From Syntrophomonadaceae bacterium (lineage in GTDB: Bacteria; Bacillota_D; Dethiobacteria; DTU022; UBA8154), in the NCBI GenBank assembly GCA_007120815.1, contig SKMY01000065.1:1-12064 (forward strand): DNA of 12,064 nucleotides, given 5' to 3'. Under the pieces are notes generated by a model that saw nothing but the letters and a program-made list of their open reading frames with translations, ran no database searches and was not told the DNA's origin. The first letter of the stretch is position 1, and the number at the start of each line of letters is the position of its first letter. A program made the translations under genes and the position numbers. This document shows positions 10,931-12,064 of this stretch, piece by piece.

Positions 10931-12064
10931 ATGTCAAACAACAACACCGGGCTTGTCGAAGGCGTAAACGGCCTGCCTCCATGCCAGGCAGCCTGCCCCA
11001 TTCACCAAGAAGCCCGGGAATACCTGCGCTTAATTGCAATCGGTGACTTCGATCGTTCCCTGGAAGTAATCAAGCGAGTGAACCCTCTTTCTGCTGTGTG
11101 CGGCACGATTTGTGCCCACCACTGTGAAGACGAATGCCGCCGCCATAACGTGGATGAAGCCCTGTCCATCCGGGGGCTTAAGCGAGCCGCCGTGGAATAC
11201 GGTCAGGCCGATATCCAGGCTCCGCCGGCCGATGAAAACAAGAAAGTCGCTATTATCGGTTCGGGGCCTGCCGGTCAAATCGCTGCATTTGACCTGGCAC
11301 TGCAGGGCTGCAAAGTCGTTGTTTTTGAGCGGGAGAAAGACTTAGGAGGCGCACCGCGCAACTTTATTCCCCTATACCGCCTGCCCGATGAAACCGTTGA
11401 TAAAGACATCGATTCCTTGAAGAAAATGGGTGTGGAATTTAAAACCGGTGTGGAGTTTGGCACCGATTTAACGTTGGACGATTTGAAAAACCAGGGGTTC
11501 AAAGCTGTTCTGGTTGCAGCGGGATTGTGCGCCAGCCGCGGACTGCCTCTTCCCGGGGCGGACCACGAAGATGTGCTTATGGCCCTGCAGTTTTTAAGGG
11601 CATCCAAACGGGAAGATTACCGCCTGGACGGAAAGAATGTTATTGTTATCGGCGGCGGGAATGTGGCCATGGATGTGGCCCGCTCAGCGGTACGCTGCGG
11701 AGCCGCTAAGGTTCGTCTGGCCTGCCTGGAATCTCATGAAGAAATGCCGGCTTTTTCCTGGGAGATCGAAGAAGCCGAGGAGGAAGGTGTAGAGTTTCAC
11801 TGCTCCTGGGGCCCCAGCGCCATTTCCATTGAAGGCGGCAAGATTACAGGGCTGGAGAGCAAAGAGTGTACCGCCGTTTTTGATGAAGAAGGGCGGTTCA
11901 GCCCCTGTTTTAACGAAGAAAACAAGCAAACCATCCCAGTGTATACGGTGATTTTCGCAATTGGCCAGGCTTCAGAACTGGAAGCGATCAAGAATGCCGG
12001 CCTTGCCGTGAATGAGCGAGGGAACCTGATCTATGATCCCCATACGCTGCAGACGTCGGTTGAA
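10931..12064 (+). CDS. GltD-like FAD/NAD(P) oxidoreductase with N-terminal Fe-S domain (partial, 3' end cut)
   Basis: The first 378 codons are in frame to the window edge. The N-terminal double-[4Fe-4S] domain of the GltD/dihydropyrimidine dehydrogenase type (about 1-95) shows CQAACP (Cys18, Cys22) and CGTICAHHCEDEC (Cys57, 61, 65, 69). The FAD-binding Rossmann motif is VAIIGSGPAGQIAAFDLALQ (106-125) with an acidic end (FERE). The NAD(P) motif is VIVIGGGNVAMDVARSAVR (237-255), and FAIGQASE (342-349) is the usual late FAD-contact motif. Such proteins transfer electrons between NAD(P)H and ferredoxin or partner enzymes (GltD, NfnB, or subunits of formate dehydrogenase- or hydrogenase-linked complexes). 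The start is ATG 10931, 8 bases after AAGGAG. It has its own promoter, so it is not part of the 1777-7338 operon. The partner should be encoded to the right of the window. Confidence 0.93.
   Translation, partial: MSNNNTGLVEGVNGLPPCQAACPIHQEAREYLRLIAIGDFDRSLEVIKRVNPLSAVCGTICAHHCEDECRRHNVDEALSIRGLKRAAVEYGQADIQAPPADENKKVAIIGSGPAGQIAAFDLALQGCKVVVFEREKDLGGAPRNFIPLYRLPDETVDKDIDSLKKMGVEFKTGVEFGTDLTLDDLKNQGFKAVLVAAGLCASRGLPLPGADHEDVLMALQFLRASKREDYRLDGKNVIVIGGGNVAMDVARSAVRCGAAKVRLACLESHEEMPAFSWEIEEAEEEGVEFHCSWGPSAISIEGGKITGLESKECTAVFDEEGRFSPCFNEENKQTIPVYTVIFAIGQASELEAIKNAGLAVNERGNLIYDPHTLQTSVE

Overview
The window looks like a chromosomal stretch from a low- to mid-GC, strictly anaerobic Gram-positive bacterium of the Clostridia/Desulfotomaculia kind (Peptococcaceae-like). 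The reasons are strong AGGAGG-type ribosome binding sites, TTG and GTG starts, sigma-A promoters close to consensus, a HydABC-like flavin/iron-sulfur gene set, and a dispersed GAACCGTCCCC intergenic repeat of a type I recall from that group. The assignment rests on inspection only. There are no RNA genes, CRISPR arrays or insertion sequences.

Region 1 (1-1516): a TTG-started Glu/Leu/Phe/Val-type dehydrogenase with glutamate-pocket residues, ended by a textbook intrinsic terminator. The first 29 bases carry an element that recurs inverted (23 of 29 identical) beside the promoter of the next operon.

Region 2 (1570-7338): a perfect-consensus sigma-A promoter drives an apparent five-gene operon. 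It encodes an IclR-family regulator, a NuoE/HydC-like [2Fe-2S] subunit, a NuoF/HydB-like flavoprotein with four to five Fe-S motifs, a short and very cysteine-rich NuoG/HydA-like protein, and a divergent FMN-binding glutamate-synthase-domain protein. The two core subunits resemble the BfuBC core of the HydABC/Bfu family of electron-bifurcating enzymes. The hydrogenase module is absent, and the glutamate-synthase-like flavoprotein sits where a third-substrate module would be. That protein lacks the [3Fe-4S] cysteines of true glutamate synthases and no glutaminase domain is present. A new NAD-linked, possibly bifurcating oxidoreductase tied to glutamate or amino-acid metabolism is the main candidate for an undescribed system here. 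The shared upstream element suggests that the regulator may also control the glutamate dehydrogenase or a gene left of the window.

Region 3 (7339-10070): an intergenic block of inverted and tandem GAACCGTCCCC repeats, then cinA, a degenerate repeat hairpin, and an amidohydrolase-2 family protein. A third repeat-bearing hairpin lies between the amidohydrolase and a convergent gene.

Region 4 (10038-12064): a minus-strand gamma-class carbonic anhydrase-like hexapeptide protein, apparently preceded by a 9-codon leader ORF in an ATGA overlap. A divergent promoter region follows, then the first 378 codons of a GltD-like FAD/NAD(P) oxidoreductase with an N-terminal Fe-S domain, cut off by the window end.
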